Below, piece by piece: positions 50,081 to 61,986 of a stretch of 64,000 nucleotides of DNA (its first letter is position 1; each line of letters begins with the position of its first letter). The stretch is from Polyodon spathula (Eukaryota > Chordata > Actinopteri > Acipenseriformes > Polyodontidae): assembly GCF_017654505.1 (NCBI RefSeq), contig NC_054559.1, positions 18,613,325-18,677,324 on the forward strand, in the 5' to 3' direction. The notes under the pieces were generated by a model. The model was given only the letters and a program-made list of their open reading frames with translations, was not told the DNA's origin and did no database searches. Both the position numbers and the translations under genes were made by a program.

Positions 50081-50692
50081 CAATATAAATAGTATTATGG
50101 TTTGCCCAAAATCCCCACATTTCCATACAATGTCAAGAACACATAGTATACCAGTACAAAAAAGAAACACACAAGTCCCAAAGAAAGGTTTGCAGCATTT
50201 TATATTGGTTTATTGGTATGAATCACTATTTTGTGGTCCTTGTGCTGTTTTCATGTATACAGTATGGAGAGTTGGATTGTCAGGTGTTCCCAGCATTGAT
50301 AGATTGCCAATACAAATACTGGCATGATAGCTGTTTGCTCAAACTTGTTCAGCAGATTGGACGAGTTCTACTTTAATCGCTGGTTTTGAAAGGAAACAAA
50401 TAGAGGCATGACAGCTATGTAACTGTGCTTCACCACAAGTTATTATTATGGGTGCTTTGCAAGCTGCAGCTCACAGATTAGACTGTGGAGAGACATTGTT
50501 CTAGGGAGGAGACAATAATGACCAGTGCAGCTTCGAATTGCAATACAGCATGGCCTGTGCCAGCACTACACATGCACCACAAACATGCAGCTCCTTCGCG
50601 TTATAAAAGCCTTCAGAAATACCCATCAAATAAACTGTGTAGCACTGCAGATTTTTATTTTCATTTATTCACTTTATATCACTTTTTAGTTT

Positions 50693-50768
<76 letters not shown>

Positions 50769-53241
50769 CAATGCTAAACTAGCAGAAAGATTCAACATTC
50801 ATTAGCCAAAAACCTTCCTCCATATATTTCTATATTTCACATATACATATACAAAAACAGTACTTTTACTAAGGATTTTTTTTTAAATGGGAAACTATGT
50901 TGTGCTTCTGAATGGAGGATCCTCCTTCAGATCATAGGTAATCAAACTGTTCCTATAAATAGCCCTCTTGTCTACTCCTCCTTGTCGTTTCTTTGTTTGG
51001 TCCTCCTCTTCTCGCGCGTCTTGTCCAGGGGGCAGGTGGTCCAGAATGCCGCTTGTCCTGCCCGCTGGCTGTAGCTGTCATCAATCAATGGTCATTGCAT
51101 CACAGCTCAACCAGCACAAGGGGCAGCTGTAGAGCAATGGGCAAGGCCATGGGCCAAAATGTATATTACATTCCTTCATGGACATGGCTCTGTCAAATGC
51201 AATAAAGAATTGTCAACTCAAATCATTTGAGGATATCTCCGTTCTGAAATTCTTGCAGTGGCGTTATATTTGAAAGACAGCAACATCAAGTATGTTCCTG
51301 GTTTCTATGGTTTTTATATAGTTTAAAAGGACAGTCCAGTCTAAGAGTGTTCAGGGTGATGAAGAACGTTGGAAGTTATTTCTGGATGCAAGCAGTTCAA
51401 ACTTGGCACCCCTTTGTGGAAAATCAAGTAATATATATATAAAGACGGGGGCTCAATACATCACACACAAATAGAAGGAGCAAGGAATTTGAGAGAGTCT
51501 GATTTTCCACTTATCCTCTCCTCTCATTTTCATCTGGGATTGTGATACAGATCTGTGACCAGGCTTCTCTCGTGTCACTTATTTAAATCGTGGAAGCCAC
51601 TCCCATAAGATAGTAGCTCTAAAAAGGAACCTGTGTGATGGTAGAGTCTAGAAAGAAACCCCAAAACAAAACAAAAAACAAACTTGTTTCCAAGACAAGC
51701 ATGTAATGAAATAAACACGGTGCTATCTTCAGAAGCAAGTCTATATAGGCTCGTGGAGGCCATCGGAAAAATAACAAATCTTCGTTAAGGATCTCGATAT
51801 TATAATTCCGTTATATCATGATCGCGAGACCTTTATCCCGGGATCACGAGAAAGCTGAAGTCATTACTTCTGTTTTCCTGACATAATTTCCGTGTTAGTA
51901 TTTACGAGGTTCTTCTGCACAGACAGTATACTATTACCTGCTTGCATGTCTGTGTCTTAAGAGCTACACTTAAAATCCCACAAAAAAAGCATTCTACTAG
52001 GGGGGTTAACAGAACCTCGATACAGTCCTGCAAGAACTGAACAATAACAGCACTCATTTCCTTTGTAAAAGGCAGTCAATGCTGTGCTAATCATGAGCTA
52101 ACAGACCTCAACGTCAGGTCCCTTGTGTTCTGTACTCATCCATCACATCCCCATGGAAGGAGATGCCAGCCACGTGACAGCGTCCCAGGCTGGCCCTTTC
52201 CACAGTGCGGGTCCTTGCTGTGCCAATGCTAGAGCCAGCACCAACGTCTGTGCATGGCACTCCTCTCCGGACTCCTCAGTGCGTGGCCTGGGATTGCAAC
52301 ATATTAGTTTGTTGGTCAGCAGGATTTCTCAATATATTCTCAGCGCAACCCTTCCACCTCCCCCTTTCTCTAGAATGTACAGTATGTGCATGTATACACG
52401 TCTTTATCACACAGTCGTACGATACTGCATCTTCCCAGCATGCCAGCTTCGCCAGGTTTGCAGTAGATTAAATCAAACAAACTCCACGACCTGTTTCGTG
52501 TTTTCCTTTTCAGTGAGCTGCCTCTTTAGCGTTTATCTTTGAATCTTGGATGTGTGAATAAACAGTACAGAAAATGTGTTTCCTTTTCTTACAGCTCTGA
52601 CCAAAAGCTTTGCATCACCTAGAATTGTAGGATTGGGACACAATTGAGATCTTTTTATTTAGCATCCTGTAATCAAATAAACTACAAAATGATATTGCTA
52701 AATTCTATCTGAAGCCATAATAGTAGTACAGTATTTCATGTTAGATTTTGAAATGTCACATTTTTCAATTGTTGTCAGTTTGTCTATGCAAAACTAAGCA
52801 AAGTGTGATGAAATTCAATATGTTAATGTGACATTATTCAACATTCGAGTGAGGCAAAGCTTTTGGCCAGAGCTGTAGACTTATCAAAGTGTCTTCAGTT
52901 GCACTACCCTCACAATCATCACTGGGATAGAACAAGGAGCGCTGCATCAGTTCTGGCGCTAAGTGTGTCAGGGTGCCAATATCATGAGGGACTCTCCTCG
53001 CTGCAACACAGCACCTCCTACTGGCTAAGCCTTATTCATCCAGAGAGCAGGAAGGATATCATACAGTTTTATGTAAATGTTATAAACAGACCTCACCATG
53101 CTGAGACAGTGTAACCATAATAGGTAGAGCAGAATACTTTTTTAAAATTCTTCCCTACCAGAAAAGAAACAAAATTACGTTTAAAAATTTTGTACGTTAT
53201 CAAAGAAATAACATGAAATGTGTCAATATATTAATTATAAT

Positions 53242-53325
<84 letters not shown>

Positions 53326-56300
53326 ATATATTGAGGGCCAGCATATTGGGGAATATATTAGGCATGGAGCCATCTGATCAGCTTGACAGCTGAGCTGCTT
53401 CAGGGGAGCTGGAAGTTTCCATTGATGTTCAGTGTTGCAGAAAGCACCTGGCAGCCCTAGTTTGGATCCTGTGACTGATATTCAGGGTCAGTGGGTTCCC
53501 TCGCTCACTGCCAGCATTCAATAGCAGCTGCTTTATTTAAAGTTACAGCAAACTTTTTTTTTTCCCAACAGTGTACCAGGGACTGGATCCAATAAGAAAG
53601 TCAAATCTGGACACAAAGTTATATAACAGGCAGAAATGTTGGAAAGCACTTTATCTTTTTAAAGGATCTGTTATTAGCCACGCCTCTATAACTGTGTTAA
53701 TATAATGTAAGTCAGTTATAGACGATAATAACAGGTAATACAGTGTTATACACGCATGTAATATTTAAGGAACCTAAAATAATAACACAATTCTTTACAC
53801 TAAAAATGTCATTTATTAAAACTGTTAATAACACATTTATAGATGTGATCCTGAGTGGCTGAAATGTTGTAATGCAAGTATTTAGCAAATATCTGCTATA
53901 AATATATAAACAGTTCAGCTATTTTACAGTTACATCACCTGGCCACAGGGTGGCATAGTTTTGCCATTAAAAATCCTATTAGCTATCAAAATGAATCTTA
54001 AAGGCTATTTCAATGTCATGGTGGTTTTAGCCACAACACTGACATGTACTTTTCCTCTCCAGATCGGTAACTATATGCGAGCCGTCAATGATATCTATGA
54101 CAAAGCTAATTTCGAAGGCATCCGGCTTATCAACTTCAAGGTGAAAACGCTAAACGTAAGTACCTGATCCTAATGCACCGTGCCAAAAAAAGAGTGCAGT
54201 ATGGTTACAGTCTACTTCTGACGACAATGGGACTTTTCAGCAAGCGATGTAAACCATTTTACTAAATGTGCATTTACATACAAAATGATTTCCTTTCAAA
54301 AAGCAATTCAAAGCGGATTGCAGAGTACCATGGCACCATTTCACTGTTGCAATGTTATCATGACCACAGGCCATTATTTGCTGCCAACAATGCAACGGCC
54401 TGCTAATGGTTCTTCTAGGATTTCTTCTGGTAAATACACTGGAGGTTTGATGGGATTCAGGAGGGTATTGTACAAAGAGTCCAGAAGCACTTTACTAGTA
54501 CATACGTTGTGTTTTTTAGGTCATTTCAGACGATGACCCCTCTAGTCCGCAGTACTCTCCCTTCATTGGTCCAGAGAAGCTCCTAATGCTGCACTCCAGA
54601 GAGAACTGGGATAACTACTGCCTGTCTTACCTGATGACAGACCGGGATTACAACGGAGTCCTGGGGCTTGCCTGGGAAGGAAAGCCTGGTAAGGCCTGAC
54701 CTATTGTGCTTGATGCTTACATTTTACAAAGCTGATCACCAATTGTGATGAATCATGGTGTAGGCATTTCTCTTGAATGTACTGGGCTAAGGAAAGCTGT
54801 ATCTTGCCAACTGGCTGGCTCTTTTTGATGAAGGTTTTGCATGGAGATTTGTTTCAAGTTATTCAATGCCCTGTGCATGCAAATCATATCTGAGCTATAT
54901 CTTGAAAAGCACTCTTTAATTTGGGAGGAAACGTAGTATACACAGAGTAGTGATCTGCAGAATGCTTTCTATCTGATCTTGAACTAGAATGCAGAACTGA
55001 CAGCTTTGAATTTCTGAATATTTACAAATATTTAACTTGTGGGTTTTTCATGACATTGTTCCACCCTTCCTGAGTTAAAACAAAATGTTATGTTACTCGT
55101 AAAACGTGACTTTGTGAAAAACTTCTCTTCATATGTTAAAGCTGTGTGAATTGAGCCTGTTAGTTCAAAGCCAGTCTTCAATTAACTAATAATTAATATG
55201 AAAATGTTACAAAATGAGAACCAAATAACTGATAATAACAAGTAACCTTGGATTAAATACTTTTGTTTGGTTTAGAGGAAAAAAAAACCCGTCTCATTTT
55301 CCGTTGAGGCAGAGCAGACAGGGAGTGTCAAGGTCGAGTTCTTTTGTTGCTCTTTCACACACTGGGGATGGCCTCAGAGAGGATTTGCAACAAAAAAAGA
55401 TAAAAATATCAAACTGACACATTGGTCTCCCGATGCAGAGTGACGCTTAGGGCAGGTGCTGCTAAACTGTTCTTCTGCGTGCCTGTGTTTGGAATTCCTC
55501 TAACCCACACAGCAAGGGAGGGGGCTGGACCAAACTTCTTCAACATTTGAGATCTCCAGATTTCCCTGAAGTTTCAGGTTTCTTCACTGCTGACTGACAC
55601 AGTCTAGCTACGGCCAAAAGCATCACCCTATAGAATTAACTCATTTTGCTCCCTTACGACTTTTGCAATATAATTTTGTAGTTTCTTTGATCACATGATG
55701 TTCCAGCAAATAATGTTTTTTGTTTCTTTTTAAATAATGTTTCAATCCTAAAATTTTAGGTGATGCAAAACTTTTGGCCATAGCTGTATCTTAGCCTGGT
55801 AATTCAGTTCTCCATTCTGCTGCATGCTTGCATCCCCAATGTTATGCATTAGCTGTGGTTTGCCATGATTTCACTTTCTCATTTGGCTTTACCTTATTTT
55901 ACTAACTTTGACTGTGGGGTATCACAATACACTTCTCAAGGGTTAAGCAAACTCCAGCTAGCAATCACAATATCATTGACTTTTCCATGAAGTTTCTTTA
56001 TCCAGTGATAAAAGAGTCACACAGCGGGCAGCGAATTGTGTCTCTCCACAAACACAGGAGATACATTCAAGGCTAGGCTGGATCTCCACTGGGTATGAAG
56101 GTGTCTCTCGCACACAGAACAAGCATATTTACTGGATGCCAGACAGGAGTCAGATGTACGCTGTCGGAGCTGTCTTTCCAAATCTCTCCGGTAACCAAGG
56201 AGGGGAGACTATTGTGAAATTCCTCAGAATCTCGATGAATTCCCACATTAATTAACATTCCAGATGGAGCAGAAAAGCTATTTTTGGGGGGCTCCCGAGT

Positions 56301-59300
56301 GGCACATCCAGTAAAGGCACTCTGCGTGAGTGCAGGATGTGTCCTATAGCCTGGACGTCACCGGTTCAAGTCTGGGCTATTCCACCGCTGCCCACACCCA
56401 TCACCAGGGTCTCGGTTGGCCAGGGTGTCCTCAGCTCACCACGCACCAGCAACCCCTGTAGTCTGGCTGGGCGGCTGCAGACTTGCCTGCTAGCTGCCCA
56501 GGAGCTGCGTTGTCCTTCTGCACTGTAGCTCCTGGGCAGCTGCATGGTGAATCCACAGTGTGTAAAGAAGCGGTCACTGCACTGACTTGTGTTCACTCCC
56601 AAGTCAGCGCAGGGGTGGTAGCTGAGCTGAGCCTAAATAATAATAATTGGGAGAAAATAACAAAACAATAATTGGCAATGACTAAATTTAAAAAAGAAAA
56701 GAAAGAATACATTTTTAGAGGGGTCTTTCGAAAGCCACGCAATTCCAACACTGTTGCAAAAAGTCACAATAAAATTCCTGTATTGTTTTGTGACAGCCTA
56801 TTATGTCTTCCATATTAATGTCAAGCAATATCCACAGAGCTGGATACAAAGCAGCTTATGTTTTTGGTAGCGTTTCTCAGGCTGCTGGTCAAAGCAAAGC
56901 CGGTGGTGTTATGTGCATCGCTGGTGCATTGTTTACTCCCTGCTTCTGATTGGTTGCTTCAGAGGGTCGTAAGGGAGTCTTATCACAGACATGTGACTGA
57001 GAGGCACACACCACTCCTCAAGCCCTGGGTTTTGTTGTCAAGGACCTAGATGGTTGCATACCAGTCCTTGAGACTTGGCTGGTGTCATCGTTAGGGGAGG
57101 GGGGGGTTTAATAGACAATTGTGTGACATTGCTTTGACTTTGACTGGCTAAGGAAAACCATGTGACGGCTGAAGGAATGAACAGCATGCAAGAGACAGCT
57201 CGCTGTTGGAAGCAGTCAAGCCTGTTACAATCTTTTACAATCGTGTCGTTTGAGTTCCATTTAAACCCAGTAACCCCGTCCTCAGGGGGACTGCTTTACC
57301 CCTCAGAGTGCGTTTTTATGCTTGAACTTGTTTTCACACGAGAGCCTTTACGGTTTGGTTTCATAACAGTATACAGAGAGTTGTAGACAATCTGCCGTTA
57401 ACCTCCGCAGTCCATCCCTGCCCATTAAAATCCTTGGTAAAAGCATATTGTAAAATGGACTTTGAATTATTATTTTTTTGTGTTTGAAGTAGTCCGTGAC
57501 CGACGATGAATGGAACAGTGTGATGCATGCTTACATAGCAAAGACCTAATCCCCTCGAGGCAAGATAGGTACACAGCTGTTATCCCAATGAATTAGCTAT
57601 GCCTTCCTAGAGAGGGTGTGTGTATTCAGTCGGGGTGTTTGATTGCATTTAGTGTTTATTCATTTTCAAATGCATTGACAGTACAGTAGCAATCCACCAG
57701 TACAAACAAGGGCAGCTGCAAGGGTATTAGCCATCGCATTCTATATTAGTGATCAAAATGCAATATATTTTACTCTAGTATATTAAGAGCTGTAAAAGCA
57801 GGTCTGCCAAGTCAATAGCCCTTTAGGAACTGTATGAAAGTTGTTTTGTCACTAAACTCCTATATGATGGTGTCCAGTTACAAAGCACATGACTTTTGTA
57901 CCATCAAATAAGATCCTGGCAGCAGAGATTAGCCATGGAAACGAGGCTTCTGGTTGGTCAGAACTGAGTGAATCTTTTCATTTTCCTGGAAAAGGCTGAA
58001 CACTCTGTTGCCTCTCACAGCAGTCCTTTCACTGGCCCATCATTCTCATGATGGCCTAGGTGTTTGGGGTTCTATAAGTGCGGTCTGTCAGGAACAAGCC
58101 TGTCCTGTTCCACTGTTGTAATGTTCCAGTTCTTACACATGTGATTATGTATTTACAATGTAATTACTATGTGGCCATTACAACTGCAGTGCCATTGCAG
58201 TCCCATGGTTTTTAAAGACACTTAATACAGAGTACAGTGCTAACCAGTGGCACTGGAACGATGTGGTGCTAACCATTAAAGATCAATAGAAGAACGAAAG
58301 AAATTGTAACAGGATAACTGAGTGGCTCTCTGTCTTGCAGGTAATTCCGGTGGGATTTGTTCCCGATACGCAGTGTTTCAAGATGGAACCAAAGCTTCCC
58401 TGAACACTGGCTTGGTCACGCTGCAGAAATATGGGGACTACTTGCCCCCTAAACTGGTCCATCTCACAATGGCACATGAGCTGGGACACAGCCTTGGTTC
58501 GCCGGTGAGCTCATTGCGCTACTTTTAAAACTGTCCGGCTGTATGGAGGCACGGGGAAACCTGGCATAGACATGCAGAGGCCACCATCGTGAGTCACGAA
58601 GGACAGCATCCAGCACTTAGTGAAAAATGTTTGCAAAACGATGCTTAGCTGCAAGCCAGTTTCAAAGGTGCAGAAGCTTGTGTCTCAACAGCCAAAGCTA
58701 TCTCTGGGGTATGTGCTTACACTGGGTTGCTGTAAAAAGGCGCAGTACAGAGGAGATTAATGTTAAAAGCCTGAACCTTTCTTGGCACGCTCTGGTTTAA
58801 TTCTAGAGCTCAATTAGATCAATGTGTGTAGGATGGTCCCTTGTAGCTTGTAGTTTGGAGACTGGCAAGCCATTCAAGGCTCTAGCTAGTTGTTTTTCAC
58901 CTCATTACTAGTGCAGCCTCTCACCTAATGCTTTTCATATTTCCACCAGCAATGTGATACCTGCTGGTACTGGAATTGTGCCCTGAACGTTCCAGGCTGG
59001 ATTAACTCTACTATAGAATTTCTAAATAGGGTCTCCAATCAGCTTCTCCATCACTGCCCTTGTCAGCTCAGTCAGCCCTTGCTGTGTGTCGATTACCCAG
59101 CTCATAAACAAGCACCAGTTTCTTGGGTTGAACAAAGTAGGATTTATCATGTACTTGCACAGCTTCAGCTGTCAGTGGGGTTAGTATCAACAGTTTAGGA
59201 AACCTGGAATGAAGCATGGTTATTTTTATCGCAAATATATTACCCCTTACACAGAAAAGGCAATCAACCATCATCCATTATAGAATTTAAAAAATGCTGA

Positions 59301-61985
59301 ATGCACAAGCCTCACCATCAGTATTGCAGCTGCCGAATCTCTAGCTGAATTATAATCCCCACAACTGAATTCCAGCGCAGGGTTTTACACTGGTGATTTT
59401 GTGTTGGATCGGCTTTCAATACTGCAGGGCAATGTGTTTAGCTTTCCATTGCAAACTGTATATGCTGTATATAAGATAAGCAATAGAGCACCACACAAAT
59501 GGAATGGGAAAAACAGGTTTTAAGAGAAATATATTTTGAATGACAGGTTAGGAGCCAGTGGAGCATGTGGGTGCATGAGCTGTGGTTGTTCAATACCTCG
59601 CCATCTCTTCTGTTGCAGCATGATGAGAAGAGTGAGTGTGAGGCTTCAACCATGACTGGAGGTCAAGGGAACTTCCTGATGTTCCCATATGCTTCTGAAG
59701 GTAACCAGGCCAACAACGACAGATTCTCTTCATGCAGCGTAAAGCACATCAGCAAACTGCTGAGGACAAAGAAAGATGAGTGCTTTATAGGTAAGGGAAG
59801 GGGAAGTGAATCATCCACCAAGTAAAACAAACTGCTAAAGATTGCTTTGAAGACCAGAAATACTCTTATAAAAAGCATTCTGACAGAGCACCCAATGAAT
59901 TCTATCTCCTTTGTTCTTAATCTCTTAGTTTTACCACTTGACAAAACGGATTGAGAAATAACTGTGAGTACAGTACATACACCAACGCCACCTGGTGGAC
60001 ATTTAAAATATATATGAAAATCTGTGAAAAACACTATGCAATAGTTGAGGTACAAAACCACATCAACAGGGGATAGAAAACAGAGCCTGGTACATGAGGT
60101 GTTTTAGGCAAAGCATCGCACTGGTATAAAAAAAACCTCTTTTGTTTTTTTGCTTCAGAAAGTGGCCTGCCAATCTGTGGGAACCAGATTGTGGAAGATG
60201 GGGAGGAATGTGACGTGGGGCACAATGATACGGACCCTTGTTGCTATAGCGCCAGCCAATCGGAAGACGTTCACTGCAAGCTTAAACCCCAGAAACAGTG
60301 CAGGTAATGTGTAGACTGTTCAGTGAGGTATATTAACAACACGCTTGAAGGTAAGAAACATTGTCAATACATAGTGTTAGTGTTTTCTTTCATCAAGCTT
60401 TTTGAGATGGTTTTTTCTATGAAAGGCACTACACAAAAATAATTTGATTGACTGATCGATAGATCAGTTGATTGAAGCACTTTAGAAATTTACCAGGGAG
60501 AACTTTTATAAGGCAATATGGCTACACATAGCCCCAGTAGTTCAGCTGTCATTCCCGTCCTCCTCAGCCCCAGCCAAGGAAAATGCTGCAGCCACCAATG
60601 TGTTTTCAAGCCACAAGGCCAGAAGTGCCAGGAGGAACGTGACTGTACGTTTGAGAGCGAGTGCTCTGGTGTGGGAGTGGCCTGCCCCTCGCCCACGCCC
60701 AGGGCCAACATGACCACCTGCCACCTGGGGACACGTGTCTGTATCAACGGGGTGAGGCTTCTCCTTCTTCTCTGCTTGTTTAAAACGGTTTCCGCTTGGG
60801 ATTCTTAGCAAGAAATATCCTTTTCTTCTTTTTAAATAACAGAAGTGCGCCCAGTCGCTCTGCGTGAAACACGGTCTGGAGCAGTGTGACTGTTTAGGCA
60901 ATTCCATGAACGAAAAATGCTACATTTGCTGCCAGCAGCCAGGTACGGTCGTTATTTTTTTTTTTAGTTATTATGACGTTATTGTGTGTTTTTTTTTCAA
61001 GGGGTGGTTTCGTTTTTTTTCTCTTTGATTCCAGGGAAGCCGTCCACGTGTGCCAGCACCACCTCTTCGGTTCTGTTTGAACATTTCAAAGGCGCTAAGA
61101 TCGCCCTTCCAGCTGGGACCGCCTGCTCTGACAGGCAGGGCTACTGTGATAAATTCAACATCTGTCGGTTGGTGGATGCAGACGGGCCCATAGCCAGGCT
61201 GAAGAACTCCTTTCTGCGCCTCAGTGAATTTGAGGATCTAGCTGAGTGGATGAAGGTAAGAAGAAGCATACATCTGACTCAGAGGTATCCAATCACAATC
61301 CTGGAGGGCAGTTCCACCCAGGTAATATGAGATAATTAAGTACTGCGTGGTCTGGATGGGGGTTTAATTGGTTCAACTGAACAATTTAGAACAGCGTTGG
61401 AACAAAGACTAGAACTGGAAAAGACGCTGCTGCGAAATTCTAATTGGCTAATTGTCTTTGATTTCATTTCCAGAAAGCATTGTAAGAAATTTTGAACTGT
61501 GTTGTCTCTGGATTCTCTATACTGTACTGTGCTATACTTCACTATACTGTGCTGTGCTGTACTGTACTGTACTGTACTATGCTTTACTATGCAACCCTTA
61601 AGCTCGGATTGGTTTTCTGTCTTTGTGCCACAGGCATACTGGTGGGGGATCCTCCTGGTCATTCTGGCCTTATCCACTGTAATGGCCAGCACGGTGTTTT
61701 TGTTTGGACACACTGCGGACAGCGAGCCAGGTGAGTAATCAGACATTTCAAACAATGAATAAACAGAATGAGAAATAAGCTTAGTGCAAGTAAACAACTG
61801 CCTAATGGAAGTAGATCATTTCAAGCTCAAAAGTATGGAAAAAGTGTCACATTGAAGTTTTTTTTTTTTTCTTTACAGAACTGAAAAAGGATGTTCGAGC
61901 TAGAAGCAAAAATTCCTGCTGCCCCAGCAAGAGACGCCAACGCAAGACGCAGGAGTCCGTGATGCATCACTTGAATTCATTATAA
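40238..61985 (+). CDS. ADAM10-like transmembrane metalloprotease, 16 exons, complete
   Basis: Type I membrane sheddase of the ADAM10 group. Exons: 40238-40289, 40965-41103, 42425-42543, 43011-43166, 48123-48217, 48958-49080, 54063-54155, 54520-54688, 58341-58504, 59619-59790, 60159-60303, 60568-60751, 60843-60942, 61035-61255, 61634-61730, 61879-61985. All GT/AG borders and phases agree; total 2136 nt, 711 residues (human ADAM10 is 748). Order: signal peptide 1-17, prodomain to a furin site RSKR (193-196), reprolysin-like catalytic domain with [11 protein letters not shown] (361-371) and Met-turn M391, disintegrin (about 428-535), cysteine-rich region (to about 635), membrane segment 645-668, 43-residue tail. 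The start ATG has an in-frame TAG 8 codons upstream. Sequence is clearly diverged from conserved ADAM10, so I call it a paralogue. A fully intact frame argues it is functional. Confidence 0.93.
40965..48987 (+). CDS. ADAM10-like prodomain exons and furin site
   Basis: Exons 40965-41103, 42425-42543, 43011-43166, 48123-48217 and the start of 48958-49080. Typical ADAM10 landmarks: [50 protein letters not shown], then RSKR (48973-48984) just before TLDYSKTSC. Cys168 (PPHCGTPS) sits where ADAM10 has its cysteine-switch residue; an additional Cys110 (SHSICHGSV) is unusual. An NSS sequon lies in FKNSSEA and an NGT in [10 protein letters not shown]. Confidence 0.92.
43884..43902. repeat. Poly-C run
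   Basis: About 19 consecutive C in an ADAM10-like intron. A G-run of about 14 lies at 44978-44992 in the same intron. Both are prone to sequencing length error. Confidence 0.85.
47355..47489 (+). mobile_element. tRNA-derived SINE, copy 2 (3'-truncated)
   Basis: Same head and core as 22431-22720 (GAGGCTGTGCGGTCCAGTGG, CTTGTAACCAGGAGATCCCT, GAGCAAGTCACTTAATCTCC) but box B reads TTTCAAATCC and the tail is missing. Older, degraded copy in the ADAM10-like intron. Confidence 0.8.
48421..48774. repeat. Interstitial telomere-like (CCCTAA) variant array
   Basis: About 354 bp of degenerate CCCTAA hexamers (CCCTAA, CTCTAA, CCATAA, TCCTAA, CCCGAC variants). The landmark CGACTCTAACCCTAACCAT starts at 48462, 48546, 48630 and 48684, i.e. 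spacings of 84, 84 and 54 bp (14, 14 and 9 hexamers), showing a higher-order unit. Every frame stays open on both strands, giving spurious ORFs. It lies in the intron before ADAM10-like exon 48958-49080. Confidence 0.92.
48785..48950. repeat. Interspersed repeat between telomere-like array and exon
   Basis: Contains recurring GTAA(C/T)TA and TGTAATTA-type blocks (ACATTGTAATTATGTG, GAGTAACTATTATGTAACTA, AAAGTGACACCATTTTATT). Related text occurs near 58125-58190. I associate such sequence with a dispersed fish element that carries CCCTAA-like arrays (from memory, uncertain). It ends within about 10 bp of the 48958 exon acceptor. Confidence 0.5.
48988..59790 (+). CDS. ADAM10-like catalytic domain exons
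   Basis: From 48988 through exons 54063-54155, 54520-54688, 58341-58504 and 59619-59790. Landmarks: [73 protein letters not shown]. Zinc ligands His361 (58475-58477), His365 (58487-58489) and His371 (59619-59621), with catalytic Glu362. The zinc motif is interrupted by the 1.1-kb intron between Pro370 and His371. Met-turn FLMFPYA replaces IMYARA-type wording of ADAM10. All catalytic residues are kept. Confidence 0.94.
49488..49562. repeat. (TA)n microsatellite, long
   Basis: About 37 uninterrupted AT units in the ADAM10-like intron 49081-54062. Confidence 0.95.
50003..50079. repeat. (GA)n microsatellite, long
   Basis: About 38 uninterrupted GA units, same intron. Confidence 0.95.
50696..50769. 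repeat. (ATT)n microsatellite, long
   Basis: About 24 ATT units, same intron; possibly the remnant tail of a SINE like that at 22431. Confidence 0.95.
52592..52875. mobile_element. MITE family member with TA duplications
   Basis: Left end CAGCTCTGACCAAAAGCTTT (52592) and inverted right end ending GCTTTTGGCCAGAGCTG (52875), flanked by TA on both sides (52590-52591, 52876-52877). Length 284 bp. Inside it has AAATGTCACATTTTTCAATT and AATATGTTAATGTGAC in common with other copies. The best-preserved copy here. Confidence 0.85.
53239..53322. repeat. (TA)n microsatellite, long
   Basis: About 80 bp of TA with one early interruption, in the ADAM10-like intron 49081-54062. Confidence 0.95.
55607..55786. 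mobile_element. MITE family member, internally shortened
   Basis: Left GCTACGGCCAAAAGCATCAC and inverted right end GATGCAAAACTTTTGGCCATAGCTG followed by TA. About 180 bp, shorter than the 280-bp copies. ADAM10-like intron 54689-58340. Confidence 0.8.
56286..56700 (+). mobile_element. Second SINE family, tRNA-headed, about 400 bp
   Basis: The head has a box A-like GAGTGGCACATCCAGTAAAG and box B GGTTCAAGTCTGG. The body contains an inner inverted pair around CAGGAGCTGCGTTGTCCTTC and CTGTAGCTCCTGGGCAGCTG. It ends with TAATAATAATTGGGAGAAAA, then ATTGGCAATGACTAAATTTA and an A-rich tail. Unrelated to the SINE at 22431. I associate this tail with sturgeon and other non-teleost fish (from memory). 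Confidence 0.75.
60159..61255 (+). CDS. ADAM10-like disintegrin and cysteine-rich exons
   Basis: Exons 60159-60303, 60568-60751, 60843-60942 and 61035-61255. The disintegrin part has [32 protein letters not shown] and [19 protein letters not shown]. The cysteine-rich part has [28 protein letters not shown] and GKPSTCAS, then the strongly ADAM10-type [20 protein letters not shown] and [11 protein letters not shown]. The family's RGD-type loop is not present, as is usual in ADAM10. Confidence 0.93.
61280..61425. repeat. Interspersed repeat, copy B (pair with 8872-9037)
   Basis: Reverse-complement related to 8872-9037 (CAATCACAATCCTGGAGGGC, GGTTTAATTG, GGAACAAAGACTAGAAC). Starts 25 bp after the ADAM10-like exon ending at 61255. 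Confidence 0.6.
61507..61583. repeat. Degenerate ACTGT pentamer tract
   Basis: Repeats of (C/G)TACTGT and relatives (GTACTGTACTGTACTGTACT) in the intron just before the membrane-segment exon. Confidence 0.8.
61634..61985 (+). CDS. ADAM10-like membrane segment and divergent tail
   Basis: Exon 61634-61730 encodes the single membrane helix ([20 protein letters not shown], core of residues 645-668). Exon 61879-61985 encodes the end of a 43-residue tail: [18 protein letters not shown] near the terminus, stop TAA at 61983-61985. ADAM10 tails carry proline-rich SH3 ligands; this one has almost no prolines but keeps a basic cluster, and a Cys pair just inside it could be a palmitoylation site (inference). 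Confidence 0.9.
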
Positions 61986-61986
61986 A

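Noticed and set aside
50001..50327. 108-codon ORF starting MRERERER
   Set aside because: Translation of a (GA)n microsatellite.
61492..61738. ORFs starting upstream of exon 61634
   Set aside because: The real exon begins at the CCACAG acceptor (61634); upstream codons are the ACTGT pentamer tract.
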